Position numbers and translations under genes: made by a program. Below, in pieces: positions 48,993 through 58,808 of a stretch of DNA of 64,000 nucleotides. The stretch comes from DASXHD01 sp036488725. GTDB taxonomy: Bacteria; Myxococcota_A; Polyangia; Polyangiales; Polyangiaceae. The stretch covers positions 124,001 through 188,000 of the forward strand of contig DASXHD010000051.1 in NCBI GenBank assembly GCA_036488725.1, read 5' to 3'. The first letter of the stretch is position 1. Every line of letters begins with the position of its first letter. Below the pieces are notes generated by a model. The model searched no databases. It was not told the origin of the DNA and saw only the letters and a program-made list of their open reading frames with translations.

Positions 48993-50327
48993 TCACTCGA
49001 TCCAGTAAATCGTAAGTTTGCCGCTGTCGCCGCCACCACCAGCGCCGCCCGCGCCACCGGAAGTTCCGCACCCACCTCCGCCACCTCCCCCACCGCCCGC
49101 GCCAGTGTTGGTTGTCGCAGCAGCGGTCGATTGGGTGCCGGCCGGGTTGAAGCCGCCGGATCCCGCAGCGCCAGCCGAGGCCGAGCCAGCTCCACCGTTG
49201 CCGCCAGTACCGCCGTTGCCGCCCGGACCAGCACCGCCGCCACCGCCGCCGCCGCCGCCGAGTGACGTGCTTACAAATCCGGCGTTGAGTCCCGCCGCGC
49301 CACCCGTCTTGCCCTCGGCACTACTGCCGCCGGCCGTCGACAGCGCGTTCGTGATGGCGTTGCCACCGAAGCCGCCTTGTCCAGCGACGCCCATGATGGG
49401 CGTATTCGCCCACGACGTTCCCTGCGCAGCCGGAGCGCTGTTATCCGTACCGCCAGGAGCGAGCGTTCCGCCCGTGCTGACAGTTGCCGGCAACGTGCCG
49501 GAACCGCCACCAATGGCTTGCTCGACGATCGCTCCGCCGTGCAACTGAAACGACGTCGTGCCTCCGAGGTTTCCGGTCGCGCCCGCAGCGCCACCCGCAC
49601 CACCCGCACCGATGTTGACGTCGTAGAACGATCCCGGCGTGACCGCAGCGCGCACGCGCTTTCGCTTCGCCGCTCCGCCCCCAGGACCACCACCAGACGC
49701 TGCGCTCGCTCCGCTCGAACCGGCGGCGCCGCCGGAGCCGCCCGCGCCTCCGCCCCACATGTCGAGCTCGACGTAGTGGCATCCGGCGGGCACGAGGAAC
49801 GCGTTCGACTGCGACGCAGTAAACGTCTTGCTCGCGATGTTCTCTCCGCGCCCGATGATCGCCCAGCCGCCAGTGATCCCCACGAGCGTGATGAAGCTGC
49901 CGCTCGTCGTGAGCGTGTAATCGGCGTTGAGGCCCTCGATCGTGTCGGTGCCGTTCGGGACAATGAGGATGTCGCCGCCGCTCACCGACTGCGCCTTGAT
50001 CTTGACGACGCGGTTCAGCGACGCGGACGCGGCGGGAAGATCGATCGAGCAGTTTCCGGACGACGCGGTGCAGAGAAGGATCAGATCCGGTCCGCTCGCG
50101 TCGAGTACGTACGTTCCGTTGCCGAGCGCGCGGACGTTCTCAAGAGCCTTGTCGAGCTGAAGTCCTGCGCCGCCGATCTCGATGACCGCGGACGGCGCCC
50201 AAGTGCCGCCCGTATCGCCGTCGATCGCTCCGAACTGCCCGTTGTCGAGCGCGATGGCCTCCGCAGCCGTGAGCGAGTCGACGCCGTCCGTCGGAGGTGT
50301 CGGCCAAACTTTGGAATGATGAGCCAT
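48993..50327 (-). CDS. Gly-rich phage tail-fibre-like protein
   Basis: A 444-residue protein. The N-terminal 180 residues are globular, with beta features (SASLNRVVKIKAQSVSGGDIL, ASKTFTASQSNAFLVPAGCHYVELDMWGGG). The rest is dominated by Gly/Ala/Ser runs such as GGGGGGGGGAGPGG and a closing beta stretch (KLTIYWIE), resembling the Gly-rich C-terminal domains of tail fibres (GAG-type). The encoded repeats make a low-complexity DNA stretch. It is followed by the 48-like gene and precedes the cargo genes. Confidence 0.72.
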   Translation of the reverse strand: MAHHSKVWPTPPTDGVDSLTAAEAIALDNGQFGAIDGDTGGTWAPSAVIEIGGAGLQLDKALENVRALGNGTYVLDASGPDLILLCTASSGNCSIDLPAASASLNRVVKIKAQSVSGGDILIVPNGTDTIEGLNADYTLTTSGSFITLVGITGGWAIIGRGENIASKTFTASQSNAFLVPAGCHYVELDMWGGGAGGSGGAAGSSGASAASGGGPGGGAAKRKRVRAAVTPGSFYDVNIGAGGAGGAAGATGNLGGTTSFQLHGGAIVEQAIGGGSGTLPATVSTGGTLAPGGTDNSAPAAQGTSWANTPIMGVAGQGGFGGNAITNALSTAGGSSAEGKTGGAAGLNAGFVSTSLGGGGGGGGGAGPGGNGGTGGNGGAGSASAGAAGSGGFNPAGTQSTAAATTNTGAGGGGGGGGGCGTSGGAGGAGGGGDSGKLTIYWIE

Positions 50328-50333
50328 CGTCCC

Positions 50334-51305
50334 TCAGAAATTCACGGCGCTCGACCCGAGGGCCGTTGCGCCAAAGATGTTGTGTCCGGCGCCGAAAACG
50401 AACGGACCGACTTGAGACGCACTCGACGCGGCGACGAGCTTCCACCGCTCACAAGTGCGGCAGTGGCGCGCCAAGACCGCATTCGCGGCGCTACGCTTCA
50501 CGGCGCTCTTGCTCGCCGCGTCGGTGATGACGACTTGCAGCTGATACCGATTCGAGAGCCACAACGGCATCGCCGTCCCGACCCACGCGCCCACCGAGTG
50601 GGCCTTCGTGAACGTCGCAAACACCGTGTACGGCGACGGGCCGCCCGCAGCGGTGCCCGGCGACACCGCGGTCACCGTCACCGCTTCCGCGTTGCCCACG
50701 ACGTCAGGCTCGATGGTGATCTTTTCGCCAACGAGTGGCGCGTCGCTCGCGTTCACCGCGGCAAGCACGAGCGGATACGTAATGCCCGTCACCGGCACGC
50801 TCGTCGTCGTCTGATAAAACTTCGGCGCGAGGTTCGGGTTCGGAAACGTCCCGACATCCGTAGCCGTCGCCGGAAAGTTCACCGCGTCGCCCGCGGGCAG
50901 CGCATTGATCTTGAGGAAGTCCGAGCCGATCGCGGCGATGAGATCCGTGACGATCGCCTCTTCGCGCGAGCCGCGCATGAGGAGCTTGCGCGCCGCGATG
51001 CGGAGTTGCCGCTGGTAGAGCGTGTCCGACGCGGTCGGAACGCACGCCCAATCCTTCTCGTTCGTCGTGAGGAGATCGAAGCACGTGAGCGGGTGCATCT
51101 CCCGCGGCACGCGTTCGAGCATCTTGCGCGCGCGCGCGATGGCCATCGCAATCGCGTATACCTCGCAACCTTCGTAGGTCGTGTCGTCGACCTTGAAGGC
51201 GGGGGCCATCTGCGCCTTGATCGTCGCGTAGATGTTTTTCGCGTCCGAGTCGGAGGCGCTCAGCTCGAGCAACCCGATCGGCGTGAAGGCGCTGAGGACG
51301 GGCAT
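50334..51305 (-). CDS. Tail protein in the Mu gp48 position
   Basis: A 323-residue protein. By position, after baseplate J and before the fibre, it corresponds to Mu gp48/YmfQ, which joins fibre to baseplate. The N-terminal half has KDWACVPTASDTLYQRQLRIAARKLLMRGSREEAI, a helical region plausible for that family; the rest is a beta domain of unknown type. The call therefore rests on order more than on sequence. It is longer than the usual 190-residue form. Confidence 0.5.
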   Translation of the reverse strand: MPVLSAFTPIGLLELSASDSDAKNIYATIKAQMAPAFKVDDTTYEGCEVYAIAMAIARARKMLERVPREMHPLTCFDLLTTNEKDWACVPTASDTLYQRQLRIAARKLLMRGSREEAIVTDLIAAIGSDFLKINALPAGDAVNFPATATDVGTFPNPNLAPKFYQTTTSVPVTGITYPLVLAAVNASDAPLVGEKITIEPDVVGNAEAVTVTAVSPGTAAGGPSPYTVFATFTKAHSVGAWVGTAMPLWLSNRYQLQVVITDAASKSAVKRSAANAVLARHCRTCERWKLVAASSASQVGPFVFGAGHNIFGATALGSSAVNF

Positions 51306-51308
51306 GGG

Positions 51309-51779
51309 TCAGTAGATGAAAATCGTGAACGAGCACTCTTGCGCGGTGCCGCTGTTGTCTTTGATCTTGATCTCGACGCTCGTCGCGGACGGGAGCGTCA
51401 CCTGAGCGCCGTAGTCGCCGAGGCCGCCCTGCAAGCTCGCGTGCGCGGCGATGGTGCCGGGCAGCACCCCAGCCGTCCACGACAGCGTGACGTCGCCGGT
51501 CGCGTTCTTCGTGACCGTAAACGTTCCGGCGACGACGCCGGTCCCAGGCGCGCGAACGCTCGCCACCGAGTACGCGCCCGCCGTCTGCGTGACGACGACG
51601 ATCGCAAGCGGGCACACCGCGCCAACTCCGGCGCCGACGTTGCCCCACTGATTCGCGTCGTCCGCGGTGATCATCGTCACCGGGTTCGGCTTCGGATCCT
51701 CTTCGGTTTTCGCGCCGCCGCCGAGGTCTTGGAGCGTCGGACGCCGAGCCGGGCTTGCATCGAAGGGTGAGGTGGTCAT
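51309..51779 (-). CDS. Small phage beta-domain protein
   Basis: A 156-residue protein between baseplate J and the gp48-like gene. It begins with a 25-residue acidic/Pro-rich lead, then a beta sandwich-like part with PLAIVVVTQTAGAYSVASV and TFTVTKNATGDVTLSW, ending ECSFTIFIY. No family is recognised; a baseplate accessory role follows only from position. Confidence 0.5.
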   Translation of the reverse strand: MTTSPFDASPARRPTLQDLGGGAKTEEDPKPNPVTMITADDANQWGNVGAGVGAVCPLAIVVVTQTAGAYSVASVRAPGTGVVAGTFTVTKNATGDVTLSWTAGVLPGTIAAHASLQGGLGDYGAQVTLPSATSVEIKIKDNSGTAQECSFTIFIY

Positions 51780-51785
51780 CGTGGG

Positions 51786-53300
51786 CTATCCCGGCAGGAC
51801 GGCGAACCGTCCGAAGGTGAGGAGGTTGCTCGACACGCCTGGCGTGCCGACGGTGGGCGCATGCGGCAGGGACGGGCTCTTGATCTCCGCGTCGCCGATC
51901 GCCGAGAGCTGCAAGATCGGAATGAGCATCTTCGTGGTGAGCGAGATGGGCCAGAACTGCGGATCGGGCGGCGAGCGGCGCTGCCGATAGCCCGCGTCGA
52001 AAAACGAGCTCACCTGCTCGCCGGGGCCGAGCCCATCGAAGTACGCGGCGACGAGCGGTGGGAGCAGGTTGAGCGAATCGCTCCACGGCGAAACCGGATC
52101 GAGGACGGCGGGCGTGAACTGCGTGTCGCTCGCGTTGTCGGTCGTGTCGATGGTGAGCGTCCAGTGCCCCGCGCTGATCGTCGTCACCGCGCCGATGCGC
52201 TTCTCGACGAAGACGAGATTCGTGCGATCGAAGAGCGCGACGGTCTGGCCGGCTTGCGGCGTCACCGGGCTCGGGTCGGACGTGCTCACCGAAAACGACG
52301 TCGCCGTGGGCACGGTGTCATTCGAGACGCCGTAGTCGGCGACCGCGGAGAAAGGCGGCCACGGGACGCCGTCGGTCCATTGCGCGACGCCCGTGGCCCA
52401 AACGACAGTCATCTCGATGTCGGTGCTCTGCTCGATCACGGTGCCGTAGGTGACCGAGTCGCCCTTGGGCATCTGTCCAGTGACGTAGCCTTTGACGAGT
52501 CCGATTTGCGCGTTGTTCGGGACGCGCGACTGACCCGACGACGCGGGCCGCAGCAGAAAGAGAAGGCACGACGACCCGGGGCCGAGGATCGCCGGAATCG
52601 TGAACACGGCCTGGATGCCGACGCCCGGCGTCTGCATCGCCGCCGTCTGGTACGCGGCGTCGTTGCCCGACGCCGCCGGATTCGAGCGCGATGCGCGGAT
52701 GCGGTCGCGGATCTGCTGGTCCGTCTCGACGTCGCGCCCACCGGTGAGGCCGTTGCCGTCGGAGTCCTCGAACACCGTTGCGCTCGCGTCGATGCCCGGA
52801 GGCGGCGACGTCCAGGTGAGGATCGTGCCTGCGGCGACGTTCGTGCTTGGCCCGGTGTCGATGCCTGAAACGGTGACGAGGGAGCCCGGCGTGTAGAGCC
52901 CTGAGACGAGCGACTGATACCGCTTGCCCGTGGCGAGGTTTCGGATCTCGGCACCCGCCGTGATGAAGCCTCCGCCGGTCGCGCCCCGGATGACGACGAA
53001 GCCCGACGCGCCCGCGGCGGCGAGCTGGCCGGGCAAGCCCGAGTCGACCGCTTCCTGCTGGAGCTCAGTCCCGCTCTTGCCGTCAAGCGTGCCGACGTTC
53101 GATTGCCGCGCGGCCTCGCCGTAGAGGGGCAGCATCGAGTCGGCGAAGACCTTGGACTTCAGATCCGGCAGCGACCCGTCGGCGACCGAGATGGTGATGC
53201 CACTGCGCGTTGCGGCGATCTGCAGGTCGCGCTTCCAAGTCGCGGCGATGTCGTCGCGGCTCGGAACGACGAGCGCGTCGGGTAGAACGGGAGCGGCCAT
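51786..53300 (-). CDS. Baseplate protein J (Mu gp47-like)
   Basis: A 504-residue baseplate wedge protein of the J/gp47 family, linking the tail tube to the fibres. ATRSGITISVADGSLPDLKSKVFADSMLPLY resembles the N-terminal block, GLPGQLAAAGASGFVVIRG the central one, and the family motif SNPAASGNDAAYQTAAMQTPGVGIQAV is clear. Its length is normal. It is downstream of the gp25-like gene as in Mu and P2 tails. Confidence 0.9.
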   Translation of the reverse strand: MAAPVLPDALVVPSRDDIAATWKRDLQIAATRSGITISVADGSLPDLKSKVFADSMLPLYGEAARQSNVGTLDGKSGTELQQEAVDSGLPGQLAAAGASGFVVIRGATGGGFITAGAEIRNLATGKRYQSLVSGLYTPGSLVTVSGIDTGPSTNVAAGTILTWTSPPPGIDASATVFEDSDGNGLTGGRDVETDQQIRDRIRASRSNPAASGNDAAYQTAAMQTPGVGIQAVFTIPAILGPGSSCLLFLLRPASSGQSRVPNNAQIGLVKGYVTGQMPKGDSVTYGTVIEQSTDIEMTVVWATGVAQWTDGVPWPPFSAVADYGVSNDTVPTATSFSVSTSDPSPVTPQAGQTVALFDRTNLVFVEKRIGAVTTISAGHWTLTIDTTDNASDTQFTPAVLDPVSPWSDSLNLLPPLVAAYFDGLGPGEQVSSFFDAGYRQRRSPPDPQFWPISLTTKMLIPILQLSAIGDAEIKSPSLPHAPTVGTPGVSSNLLTFGRFAVLPG

Positions 53301-53306
53301 CGGACC

Positions 53307-53765
53307 TCAGAGCGTGACGGGCGGCGCCGTCTTTTTCGTGCGCAGGTTCGTGTACGTGATCGAGATGCCGAGGCGCCCCGGCGGCGGGTTCGCCTGCAAT
53401 GAGACGTCGTCCACCGTGATGTCGCCGTTCGCGATCGACTTCGCGAGGCAGACGTTCACGCGGTCCTGCGCGGTCAGCAGCTTGCGACTGTCAGGCGCGC
53501 GCCGGATTGCGTCGGTGTCGAGCCCTCGCGTCGGATCGTTCGGGACGCTCCCGAGCTTGTTCGATAGGTCGAAGATGACCTCTTGATCGACCGGGTGCAG
53601 CGTCTGAATCGAGCCGTCGGCGTTGAGCGCGGTCGCGCGCGCGAGCGGAACGTAAAACTCCGGGTTCGAGATCGGGGCAACGACGGGCGAGAGGCCTGGG
53701 ATGTCCGCGCCAGCGTAGCCGCCGCCGGCGACCGCGGAGCCTGCGCCGATGGGAGGGATCGCCAT
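53307..53765 (-). CDS. gp25/W-like baseplate wedge protein
   Basis: A 152-residue protein. The region VDQEVIFDLSNKLGSVPNDPTRGLDTDAIRRAP, followed by the RVNVCLAKS helix and a C-terminal GISITYTNLRTKK beta hairpin, matches the gp25/lysozyme-like W family of contractile baseplates (Mu gp46 position). It sits directly upstream of baseplate J, as expected. Confidence 0.75.
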   Translation of the reverse strand: MAIPPIGAGSAVAGGGYAGADIPGLSPVVAPISNPEFYVPLARATALNADGSIQTLHPVDQEVIFDLSNKLGSVPNDPTRGLDTDAIRRAPDSRKLLTAQDRVNVCLAKSIANGDITVDDVSLQANPPPGRLGISITYTNLRTKKTAPPVTL

Positions 53766-53766
53766 C

Positions 53767-54300
53767 TCAGGTGCCCATCAACGTGTTGGTTTGGATGTCG
53801 GTGATCGTCTTGATGGCCTGCTGTAGCGCTGCGAGGCCAGTCTCCGTATTGCTCGCCGTGACGCCCGCGATGGCATCGAGCAGAGCTTTGAGCGCCGACC
53901 CCAGGGCGAGTGCGACGGGGTCGTCGCCCACGTTCATCTTGCCGTTGGCGGTCTTGACGTTCAGCGATCCGTCAGTCGCCCACTGCGCGTAAGCGTCATC
54001 GACGTCCGCGTAGAAGATGCTGCAACCTTCGTCGAGCTGAGGGAGTTTCGTGCTCCGTCGCCCGTCGTCGAGCGGCATCGTGTGAAGGACGCTGCCCTCG
54101 TACCAGTAGAGGACGAGCGCGCCGTTCTGGTAGTTGCCTTGCGCGTCGGGCGGGTCAGCACTGCGAGGTCGGCCCTTGAACCCGAACGGCGAGTACGCGA
54201 GGCCCGGCGTACACGACGCATCGTTGCCCTGGAGAGCGACTTGCGACTCGAGCGCGCCGCCGTCGTTGTACTTGGCGCCGATGAGGATGCCGATTTCCAA
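53767..54300 (-). CDS. Baseplate spike protein (Mu gp45/V position)
   Basis: A 177-residue protein: GILIGAKYNDGGALESQVALQGN, ADPPDAQGNYQNGALVLYWYEGS and a C-terminal helical part. The polar beta-rich middle and the position between P-like and gp25-like proteins fit the membrane-piercing spike protein gp45/V. The sequence evidence is moderate, mainly order. Confidence 0.6.
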   Translation of the reverse strand: MEIGILIGAKYNDGGALESQVALQGNDASCTPGLAYSPFGFKGRPRSADPPDAQGNYQNGALVLYWYEGSVLHTMPLDDGRRSTKLPQLDEGCSIFYADVDDAYAQWATDGSLNVKTANGKMNVGDDPVALALGSALKALLDAIAGVTASNTETGLAALQQAIKTITDIQTNTLMGT

Positions 54301-54303
54301 CGT

Positions 54304-55761
54304 TCAGACCCCTTCCGGCGCGGCGCCGGGCACGTAGACGATCGTTGTGTCGGCCGGGACATAGAAGCCGTCCGGCGAAAAGATGTTGTGCGGCGACGCT
54401 TGTTGATACGCGGTCGGGTTGAGCGACGTGATGTTCGGGATGTGCTTCGCGTCACCGTAGAGCTGCAAGCTCAGGTCCGTGAGGCTCGTGTCGGCCGCAA
54501 CGAAATACGATTTCTGTCCAGACGGGAGCGTCGTCGCGGCGTTCGACTTCGCCGAGATGCCGCCCGGCGGCCCGTCGTCGTCGCCGAAGATGAGCGTCGC
54601 GAGCTCGAGCAGCTTGATCGTCGTGTGCGTGCCGTCCTTGTCGCGCGAGAAGCGGCACGACTCGAGGTAGTACGTTCCCGACAGGCCGAGCTCGTCGTCG
54701 ATGACGTCGACCGTGATGTCCGGCGCCCACACGAGCTGTCCGCCCGTGAGCACGTTCTCGGTCGTGTGACCGCGCATCTTGTATTCGAGCGTGAAGGCCG
54801 CGCGGCGTCCGGCGGCGAGATGCTTTTTTGCAATCGCCTCAGCGTGCGCGATCGACGTGACGTTCACGTCGCGAAGGACTTTGACCTTGTGGATGCCGAG
54901 CGCGACGATCTCGTCGTCGGTGAACGCGCCACTGACCGTGTACTTGTTGTACTTGCGGCCGTGCGTCTTGCCGTAGACGGCGATCTCGCTGAAGCGCTGC
55001 GAGTAGTCCTCGCGAAACCGGTGCCCCTCGATGTTCGTCGCCGACGCGCGGCCCGTCTTGCGGACGGCGCGCGCCGCGGGCTTCTGTCGCCAGTTGGGCC
55101 GCCCGATGATGACGTCGCCCGTCGGCGAGTCCCACGGAAACATCCCGACCGTGTCGAGGTGCTTGCGAATGAGGTCGAGGTACTTTTCCGCGAGCTTCGT
55201 CCGAAGGACCGGGTACGTGTCGCCCTCGTTGCCGGCCGGCATCGCGAGGATCGCGTTCCAGTCGTCGGGGCCGTACGCCGAGATGTTCGTCCCGCTGCGC
55301 GCCTGCCTCGCGTCGGCATTGCTAGCGATGACGCTCGGGCGCGCGCCGTTCGAGAACGGTTTGACGATCTCGAGATCCGCGAGCGCTTTTTCGACGAGCT
55401 CGCGGTGCGTCTTGCCGTTGAAGCTCGCCTCTTTTTCGAGGTCGGTCAGCAGCTTGGCGAGGATGCTGCGGCCGTGGAGATTGATCTCCGTGCCCTGATT
55501 CGCCGATCCGTCTGCGGCGCGCCCTTCGACGTAGCCGCTGAACTGCGGCCTGCCGCCGACGAGGAGCTGAAACGGCGTGTTTGGACCAAAGCGTCTGAGG
55601 AGCGCGGCGGCCGTCGAGCCGTCGCCGAGACGCACCGAAAACGTGCTCGGCTGATTGAAGATGCCGGTCTGAACGTCGTAGCTCGTGCAGATGTGGAGCG
55701 TGTCGTCCGCCGTGCGGATCTGCACGCGGTCGTCGCCGACGGCGTAGGTGTCGATCGCCAT
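54304..55761 (-). CDS. Mu P/gp44-like tail hub protein
   Basis: A 485-residue protein of the late-control D/gp44 type, which forms the central hub. DDTLHICTSYDVQTGIFNQPSTFSVRLG at the start and SPTGDVIIGRPNW in the centre, together with an EDYSQRFSEIAVYGKTHG block, suit this family. The C-terminal portion (YFVAADTSLTDLSLQLYGDAKHIPNI) reads like a LysM module, a common addition in tail proteins that bind peptidoglycan. Confidence 0.78.
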   Translation of the reverse strand: MAIDTYAVGDDRVQIRTADDTLHICTSYDVQTGIFNQPSTFSVRLGDGSTAAALLRRFGPNTPFQLLVGGRPQFSGYVEGRAADGSANQGTEINLHGRSILAKLLTDLEKEASFNGKTHRELVEKALADLEIVKPFSNGARPSVIASNADARQARSGTNISAYGPDDWNAILAMPAGNEGDTYPVLRTKLAEKYLDLIRKHLDTVGMFPWDSPTGDVIIGRPNWRQKPAARAVRKTGRASATNIEGHRFREDYSQRFSEIAVYGKTHGRKYNKYTVSGAFTDDEIVALGIHKVKVLRDVNVTSIAHAEAIAKKHLAAGRRAAFTLEYKMRGHTTENVLTGGQLVWAPDITVDVIDDELGLSGTYYLESCRFSRDKDGTHTTIKLLELATLIFGDDDGPPGGISAKSNAATTLPSGQKSYFVAADTSLTDLSLQLYGDAKHIPNITSLNPTAYQQASPHNIFSPDGFYVPADTTIVYVPGAAPEGV

Positions 55762-55779
55762 CGGAGCGGCCTCGCTGAA

Positions 55780-56667
55780 TCACGCCGCGTTCGGCAGGTA
55801 TCGGATCGGCGTGCCCGCCGGGATTGCGAACGCGTCCTCGATCGCGTTCCACGCGAGCAAGTCGACCTGGTGCGCGGTGTCGCCGTAGATGTTGCGGCTC
55901 ACGTCCGCGATGCCGAGGAGCGACGGCACCGTGTACGTCGCGGGCGGCGCGAGCGTCGACGTCACGTCCTGCGCGAAGTCGATGTTCGTCTGCCAGAGCT
56001 GCTTCAGCGACTCGATGACATTGACCGCGTAGGGCGTCGTGAGCGCGTCGTCGAGCGCAGCGAGCGCGTTGTTGAGCGACGCGATCTTGTCAGCGGCGAG
56101 CTGCGCGGTGAGATCCGCGCGGTCGCGAATTGCGATGACGTCGTTCGCGGCGTTGAGGACGTTCGTGAGGAGCGACGGATCGGTCCCGAGCGCGTCGAGC
56201 GTGGGCTTTTGCGCCGTGAGGTCGCTTGCCTTTTGCTGCATCGACGTCGCCGACGAGATGCCGGTGAAGAACACCTGCTTCAGCGTCGCGCGCTGATCCT
56301 CGATGAATTCGTAGTCCGCGTTTTCTCCGCTGCGCACCGTCGCGCGCCACGTCTGGGTCCAACTCGGACAGAACGCCGTGATGGTGCCGACGTTCGGAAT
56401 CACGAGCTTCGCTGACGTGCCGGATTCGGCGAGGAAGCGCAGGTTGTCGAGCTGCGTCGGGTACGCGTCCGGATAGAACACGTCGTTTTCGTCCATCGTC
56501 ATCCGCATCCGAATGCGGTACGGCTTGCGGCCGAGCGGCTCGATGTTCCCGCCGTCGGCGTGCGGGTACTCGTGCACGTAGATGCGCGCCTGCCCGATGA
56601 TCTGGATCTCGTTCACGGGGAACGGGAACCCGGCCCACGAGGCTTGCTGAACATTGTCCCAAAACAT
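55780..56667 (-). CDS. DNA-circulation protein N (Mu gp43-like)
   Basis: A 295-residue tail protein. The start ASWAGFPFPVNEIQIIGQARIYVHEYPHADGG with GRKPYRIRMRM is the DNA_circ_N family motif (Mu N/gp43), implicated in tail assembly and DNA circularisation. The C-terminal segment SLLGIADVSRNIYGDTAHQVDLLAW resembles a LysM-like end, ending at PIRYLP. It lies between tape measure and P-like genes as in Mu. Confidence 0.85.
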   Translation of the reverse strand: MFWDNVQQASWAGFPFPVNEIQIIGQARIYVHEYPHADGGNIEPLGRKPYRIRMRMTMDENDVFYPDAYPTQLDNLRFLAESGTSAKLVIPNVGTITAFCPSWTQTWRATVRSGENADYEFIEDQRATLKQVFFTGISSATSMQQKASDLTAQKPTLDALGTDPSLLTNVLNAANDVIAIRDRADLTAQLAADKIASLNNALAALDDALTTPYAVNVIESLKQLWQTNIDFAQDVTSTLAPPATYTVPSLLGIADVSRNIYGDTAHQVDLLAWNAIEDAFAIPAGTPIRYLPNAA

Positions 56668-56672
56668 GAGGG

Positions 56673-58808
56673 TTACGGTCCGCTCGGGTGATGCGAGAGC
56701 GTGTCGGTGGACGGGGTCGCCGCGCCGTTCACTTCGCCGGCCTTCACGTCGCTCGAGACGATGTGGACTTTGAGCGTGGCGGAACGAAGCTCGTCGAATG
56801 CCTTCATCGCCTGATCGCTCGCGTCTTTCGCTTGGCGCGCCGCCGTCGATTGTTCCGCGTCAGCCGCCTTGCCGGCCTTGCCGCTCGTGATGTTTTTGAC
56901 GAAGTCGTAGATGCCGCCGAGGCCGGTGAAGTCGGTGTAGCGATCCATGTGGCTCGAGCCAGCAATGTCGGCGGCGTGAAATGCGACGTTCCCGGCTCGG
57001 TTGTTTTTCAGACCGCGCGCCTCGTTCTCTTTTTCCGTCGCCGCCGCGCCGAGGACTTGCGAGTCCTTGATCGCCTTGTCGACGAGCGCCTTGTCGACCT
57101 TGCCGCCCGGTGCGCGCATCGCCTTGTGGATCGCGTCCATGTCCTGGCTGAGCGGGCTTCCGTCCGGCGGATGGTCTTTACCAGCGAGGAAGTCGATGAA
57201 TCGCGCGAACGCGCCTGCGGCCTCGACGACTTTCGGCGTGAACGCGATCATCGCCGGCAAGAGCTGCTTCTGCATCTCGCCCGCTGCCTTCTGCGTCGCG
57301 TTGTTCCAGAGCTCGGCCTGCGACTGACCGGTCTGCATCGCGCGCGTGAAGGAGTCCTGCACTTCCTTCTCGTCCATCCCGGAGCGCACCAGATCATCGA
57401 GCGTCTTGCGCGCCGCCTTGGTCGCCTCCGCAAGACGCTCTTGTTCGGTGCCGCTTGCGCTGGCGTAGGTGGAACGGAAGACGTCTTCAACGCCGCCGAT
57501 CGTCTTCCCTGGCAGCTTGCCGCCCCAGAGATTATTCAGGGCGACGTTGCTCTGGCTGCGCGTTCCGCGCTGCGTCTTCTGCAACGACTCGACGATGATG
57601 TCGTCGATGCCCTTGAGCTTGCCGCCCGCACCGTTTATGTTGATGCCGGCCTTGTCGAATGCGGCGACGCGCGCCTTGGTACGGAAGACGGAAGACAACG
57701 AATTGACCGCCGTGGTTGCTTGCGCTGCGTTCGCCGCGCCGCCGCGCAGCTTCGTCTGCTGAGCGAGAGCGCCGAGTAGGACCATGTTGTGGCCCACGTC
57801 GCCCTCGTACATGTTGGCGGACGCAACGACCTTCGACATCTGCGACGCCAGTGCGCGCATTGGGACCGCGCCCCGCTTGGCCTCGCCCGCGAAGCCCTGC
57901 ATGACGCTGATGACCTTGGCGCCCTTGTTGGGGATGTCGCCGAGCTGATTGCTGACATCGGCCGCCGCACCAACCACGTCCTTCAATGACGAGCCGGTGC
58001 TCTTGGCGATCTTGGCCAACTGTTCCATCGTCGCCGACGCCGTCTTCAGGTCGCCCGTCTTGCCGACGAACTCCTGAAACCCCTCCATGACCTTGTTGGC
58101 GCTCGTGCCGGTCTTGTTGCCGACGTTGAACGCTTGCTCTTTCAGGTCTTCGGGATTCGCGAACGCCTGGCCCTTCTCGTGCGCTTCGTTGGTGATCTGC
58201 ATCGCCAACGTCTCGAGATCGGCGTTGCGCTCCATCGCAGTGCCGACGCTCGTGTTCACGCCGTACGCGTGGGCGATGTCCCCGGCGACGCCGAGGCCCA
58301 TGCGAGCGAGCGACGCGCCTGCGCCCCAAATGCCGCTCATCGCGACGCTGGCGCCGTGACCGAGGCTCACGCCGAATCGCGGCCGCGCCTTCGCTGCCTC
58401 GAACTTCATCGCGTTGGCGGCGTCTTTCGCCTGCCGCTGCATCTCCGTGTACATGCGCGCGGAGGAGCGCTCGGCGGCGCGGTGCTGCGCCGTGAGCCCT
58501 CGGAAGTGCATGACCTCGATGGCTGCGCGCTCGCGCGCGGCGCGCTCGGCAGCGGCGATCTTCTTCCGCTCCTCGCGCGCGACGGCGTCGGCGACCTTGC
58601 GGCCGGTGCGCTCGGTTTCGGTGAGCCGCGTTTGGCCCACCGTCGCCGCGGTCTTTTTCGCCGCGCGAACCTCTTGATCGCCAGCCTTCGCCGATTCGCT
58701 CGCGACCTTTTCGAACGCGCGCTTCGCGGACTGCCCGATCGACGAGAACGCCGCGTCGAAAGCCGCGCGGTCGACGGATGGACCGATCCGAACGCGGAGC
58801 TCAGCCAC
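56673..58808 (-). CDS. Tail tape-measure protein
   Basis: A 711-residue protein that sets tail length and carries DNA-entry functions. The N-terminus is a charged coiled coil (AFEKVASESAKAGDQEVRAAKK, EERKKIAAAERAARERAA), followed by a hydrophobic Gly-rich stretch (SVAMSGIWGAGASLARMGLGVAGD) and a long Ala/Lys/Gln region typical of tape measures (NVGNKTGTSANKVMEGFQEFVG, LASQMSKVVASANMYEGDV). It begins with GTG, overlapping the upstream gene by 8 bp. Length and order support the call. Confidence 0.9.
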   Translation of the reverse strand: MAELRVRIGPSVDRAAFDAAFSSIGQSAKRAFEKVASESAKAGDQEVRAAKKTAATVGQTRLTETERTGRKVADAVAREERKKIAAAERAARERAAIEVMHFRGLTAQHRAAERSSARMYTEMQRQAKDAANAMKFEAAKARPRFGVSLGHGASVAMSGIWGAGASLARMGLGVAGDIAHAYGVNTSVGTAMERNADLETLAMQITNEAHEKGQAFANPEDLKEQAFNVGNKTGTSANKVMEGFQEFVGKTGDLKTASATMEQLAKIAKSTGSSLKDVVGAAADVSNQLGDIPNKGAKVISVMQGFAGEAKRGAVPMRALASQMSKVVASANMYEGDVGHNMVLLGALAQQTKLRGGAANAAQATTAVNSLSSVFRTKARVAAFDKAGININGAGGKLKGIDDIIVESLQKTQRGTRSQSNVALNNLWGGKLPGKTIGGVEDVFRSTYASASGTEQERLAEATKAARKTLDDLVRSGMDEKEVQDSFTRAMQTGQSQAELWNNATQKAAGEMQKQLLPAMIAFTPKVVEAAGAFARFIDFLAGKDHPPDGSPLSQDMDAIHKAMRAPGGKVDKALVDKAIKDSQVLGAAATEKENEARGLKNNRAGNVAFHAADIAGSSHMDRYTDFTGLGGIYDFVKNITSGKAGKAADAEQSTAARQAKDASDQAMKAFDELRSATLKVHIVSSDVKAGEVNGAATPSTDTLSHHPSGP

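Noticed and set aside
49018..49548. Plus-strand Pro-rich open frame over the Gly-rich fibre gene
   Set aside because: Complement of Gly codons gives Pro codons; it is a mirror of the fibre's low-complexity region.
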